Shown: in pieces, positions 61,733 to 64,000 of the stretch | Layout of the letters: each line of letters starts with the position of its first letter | Numbering within the stretch: position 1 is the stretch's first letter | DNA from: Bradyrhizobium macuxiense | Lineage (GTDB): Bacteria; Pseudomonadota; Alphaproteobacteria; Rhizobiales; Xanthobacteraceae | DNA length: 64,000 nucleotides | Direction: 5' to 3' | Assembly (NCBI RefSeq): GCF_007993935.1 | Contig: NZ_VITY01000007.1 | Coordinates: forward strand, 248,001-312,000 | Notes under the pieces: generated by a model | What the model saw: the letters and a program-made list of their open reading frames with translations, nothing else | What the model was told of the DNA's origin: nothing | Database searches by the model: none | Position numbers and translations under genes: made by a program

Positions 61733-64000
61733 TTACCCCAGCCGTCCCGCGGCGTGCGCGAGCAGGGTGTAGACCAGCCCGGTCTCCGAGGTCAGGTGGC
61801 CAGCCAGCTCCTGCTGGCCGCGACCTTCGCGGGCGACCTCGTCGAGCAGGCGCTCGAACTCCGCGATGTAGCGGTCGACGGTCTGCTTGAAGCCGCGATC
61901 GGCGCGGTACTTGCGGGCCACCTCGTCGAAGGCCTTCTGGCCGGCCGGCGTGTAGAGGCGCTTGCTGAACGCCTTGTTCTCGCCGCGCTGGTAGCGATCC
62001 CACATCTCGGCCGCCAGGGTGCGATCCATCAACCGGCCGATGTCGAGCGACAGCGACTCCAGCGGATTGGCGGCCGGCTGCTGCGGACGCGGCCGCTGCT
62101 GGGCGTCGCGGCCCTGCGGGGCAGGCGGCGGCGCGTCGCTGCGGTTGAGCAGGTCGGACAGCCAGCCGTCACCGTTGTTGGAGCCGGCCGGGCTGACCGA
62201 CGGGGCCTCCGTGCGGCGCGAGCTCGTCATGCCGAGATCGGGCGGCGGCAGCGTCGAAGCGCTGTTACCATTGTCCCGCACGCTGTCCCGCATCCGCACG
62301 TCGGCACGGCCGCCGGCGGCGGCAGCCATCACCGGTTCCTCGTGGCGGACGCTGGCACGGTTGGTCGAGACCACGTCGAGCCCGCGGCCGTGATGGGCGA
62401 CGATGCGGTTCAGCTCGGCCAGCGCCTCGATCTGGTCGACGATCACCTTGCGCATCTGCGCGGTGTTTTCGGCGGCCTCCTGCGGCATTTCGAGCACGCC
62501 GCGGCGCAGCTCGTTGCGGGTGGCCTCGAGCTCGCTGTGCATCTCGCTCGCCATCTGCTTCATCGCCGTGACCATCGCGGAGAACTTCTCCGTCGATTCC
62601 TTGAACATCGCATCGGTCTCGGCGTTGCTCTGCTGGTAGAGCTCGTTCATGGCGTCGACGGTCTGCTGACGCTCGTTCTCGGCCGCCTGGCGCACCGCTT
62701 CGAACTGCCTGCTGATCGCAGCCGAACCGGCACCTGCGGTCTCCGCCACCACGCGGGCGATGTCGCGGGCGCGTTCCTCGGCCGCGCCGAGCGATTCATC
62801 GAGCAGCCCGGTGAAGCGCGACAGCCGCTGGTCGAGATCGGTGGTGCGCAGGTCGATGGTGGTGACCAGCGCTTCCAGCGCCTCCTTGCGCTCGCTGACG
62901 GACGCCGTCGTCGAGCGGTTGGCCTGCTCGACCACGGCAGCCGCATCGATCAGCGCCTTGCCATGGGTCTCGAACTGGCTCGACAGCGCGCCGAGATCTT
63001 CCAGCGCCTTGCCGGTCTTGCTGTTGAACACCGTGAGCTGGTCTTCCAGCGTCTGGGTCGCGACGCCGTTGCGCGAGGTGACGTCGTTCATGGCGGACAC
63101 GAAGTCGGCCACGCGGGTCACCAGCGCGCGCTCCAGCGAGTTGAGGTTGTCGTGGGCGCCGGTCAACACTTCCTGCAGCAGGATGTTGCCCTCGCGCAGC
63201 CGCTCGAACAGCGCCACCGTATCGGTGCGCAGGATCTTGCTGGTCTCCTGCATCTCCGTGACCGCCGAGATCGAGACCTGGCGCGACTGGTCGATCGCCG
63301 CGCGCGAGGCGTGCTCGAGCTCCTTGAGCGACTTCGCCACCGCGCCGGTCGCCTGATCGCCGGCCGAGGTGATGTTGCGCGCGACGTCGCCGCCATGCGC
63401 CGCCATCGACTGCGAGAAGGCGAGGCCGCGGGTTTCGATCGCCTTCAGCGCATCTGCCGTGGCGCGGTCCATGTCGCTCGAAAGCTGCGTGGTCTTGGCG
63501 GTCAGCGCCTCGATCAGCGAGCCGCGGCGGCCGTCGACCATCTGCGACAGACGCTCGGTCTGCTGCTGCACATAGGTGACGATCTCGTCGGTCTTGCCGG
63601 TCATCGCCGAGCCGAACGCGCTTGTTGCGGACAGCACCGAACGCTCGATGTCGGCCGAGGTCGTCTTGACCTTGGTCGAGACCTCGTTGGACATGGTGAT
63701 CAGTGCGGCCTGTGCGTTCTGCGCAGAGGTCTGGATGTTGTCGGTGGTCTTGGCCGTGACCGAACCCAGCGCGCGCTCGATATCGGTCGAGAGCGTGCGG
63801 ATCTGCGCGGCGGCATCGGCGGAGGTCGCCGCAAACGAGCTCTGGGCTTCGCGGGCGCTGCCCAGGATGGTCTGTGCGGTCTCCGCGCTGGCCGTGGTCA
63901 GCGTGCGCTCGATCTCGACGGAGATCGCGCGGATCTGGGTTGCGGCCTCGCTCGACGTTGCGACGAACGAGTTCTGGGCATCGCGGGCACTGCCGAGGAT
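61733..64000 (-). CDS. very long coiled-coil protein with 44-residue repeats (start outside window)
   Basis: The minus-strand frame is open from the window edge to the stop at 61733, 755 residues so far; the start lies beyond 64000. The first 130 visible residues form three units of a 44-residue repeat (ILGSAREAQSSFAATS..., then Q-I-R-x-x-S-x-D-I-E-R), starting at 64000, 63868 and 63736. The next 400 residues are helical and coiled-coil-like. A disordered Pro/Gln-rich stretch comes next, then a C-terminal domain ending LLAHAAGRLG with SLDIGRLMDRTLAAEMWDRY. I recall similar giant proteins in rhizobia with no known role; a methyl-accepting-like or scaffold function is a guess. Confidence 0.85.
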   Translation of the reverse strand: MLGSARDAQNSFVATSSEAATQIRAISVEIERTLTTASAETAQTILGSAREAQSSFAATSADAAAQIRTLSTDIERALGSVTAKTTDNIQTSAQNAQAALITMSNEVSTKVKTTSADIERSVLSATSAFGSAMTGKTDEIVTYVQQQTERLSQMVDGRRGSLIEALTAKTTQLSSDMDRATADALKAIETRGLAFSQSMAAHGGDVARNITSAGDQATGAVAKSLKELEHASRAAIDQSRQVSISAVTEMQETSKILRTDTVALFERLREGNILLQEVLTGAHDNLNSLERALVTRVADFVSAMNDVTSRNGVATQTLEDQLTVFNSKTGKALEDLGALSSQFETHGKALIDAAAVVEQANRSTTASVSERKEALEALVTTIDLRTTDLDQRLSRFTGLLDESLGAAEERARDIARVVAETAGAGSAAISRQFEAVRQAAENERQQTVDAMNELYQQSNAETDAMFKESTEKFSAMVTAMKQMASEMHSELEATRNELRRGVLEMPQEAAENTAQMRKVIVDQIEALAELNRIVAHHGRGLDVVSTNRASVRHEEPVMAAAAGGRADVRMRDSVRDNGNSASTLPPPDLGMTSSRRTEAPSVSPAGSNNGDGWLSDLLNRSDAPPPAPQGRDAQQRPRPQQPAANPLESLSLDIGRLMDRTLAAEMWDRYQRGENKAFSKRLYTPAGQKAFDEVARKYRADRGFKQTVDRYIAEFERLLDEVAREGRGQQELAGHLTSETGLVYTLLAHAAGRLG

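Overview
The window is a GC-rich chromosomal segment of an alphaproteobacterium. Gene content and protein style point to Hyphomicrobiales, most likely Bradyrhizobium or a close relative. This is inferred from memory of the families: nucleotide-sugar genes for a diaminoglucose lipid A, many short dispersed palindromes in intergenic gaps, and typical rhizobial transport and regulator families. I see no rRNA, tRNA, CRISPR array, transposase or phage gene, so this looks like core chromosome, not an island.

Layout. 1-3.2 kb: end of an unknown gene, then metK and ahcY (S-adenosylmethionine synthesis and S-adenosylhomocysteine recycling) closed by a terminator. 3.5-9.1 kb: an IclR regulator, a two-gene minus-strand unit (branched-chain-type substrate-binding protein plus a ketosteroid-dehydrogenase-like flavoprotein), an LpxO-like hydroxylase and a 51-residue protein. 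9.5-19.8 kb: NAD-malic enzyme, an MFS exporter, a cupin, a MocR regulator, an MHS symporter, an SPW membrane protein, three small secreted proteins, a fumarylacetoacetate-hydrolase-family enzyme and an M19 dipeptidase.

19.8-41 kb is a large cell-envelope region. It holds an MsbA-like exporter, galE, two LPS-core glycosyltransferases, hldD-hldE (ADP-heptose), a WaaL-like ligase, a WbpM-type 4,6-dehydratase, a glycosyltransferase, a WbpV-like reductase, a WecA/WbpL-like initiating transferase, an AglD-like membrane protein, manC, a GnnA/GnnB-like pair and murJ. Together these can make heptose and mannose donors, a 2-acetamido-2,6-dideoxyhexose O-antigen initiator, the 3-amino-glucosamine used in diaminoglucose lipid A, and the ligation and transport machinery.

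41-49 kb: a DUF1152 protein, an orphan form-II CoxL-like molybdoenzyme subunit, two cytochromes c, a CHRD protein, a DoxX protein, a membrane protein facing a TetR regulator across a repeat-rich operator, a stand-alone Lrp ligand-binding domain and thiD. 50-58.4 kb: a metallophosphoesterase/glycosyltransferase pair, threonine dehydratase, a secreted metacaspase-like protein, an Ala/Pro-rich CheZ-like protein, an MFS transporter and a dipeptide epimerase. 58.5-61.5 kb: an MlaE-MlaF-MlaD lipid-transport operon with STAS fused to the permease. The window ends inside a very long coiled-coil gene with a 44-residue repeat.

The less expected signals are four Crp-type palindromes (GTGA-N6-TCAC), each 70-96 bases before a start codon, of an unlinked set of mostly secreted or transport proteins; a family of small palindromes that repeatedly abut or overlap stop codons; a 21-bp tandem triplication containing a stop codon; and the 44-residue repeat protein at the edge.
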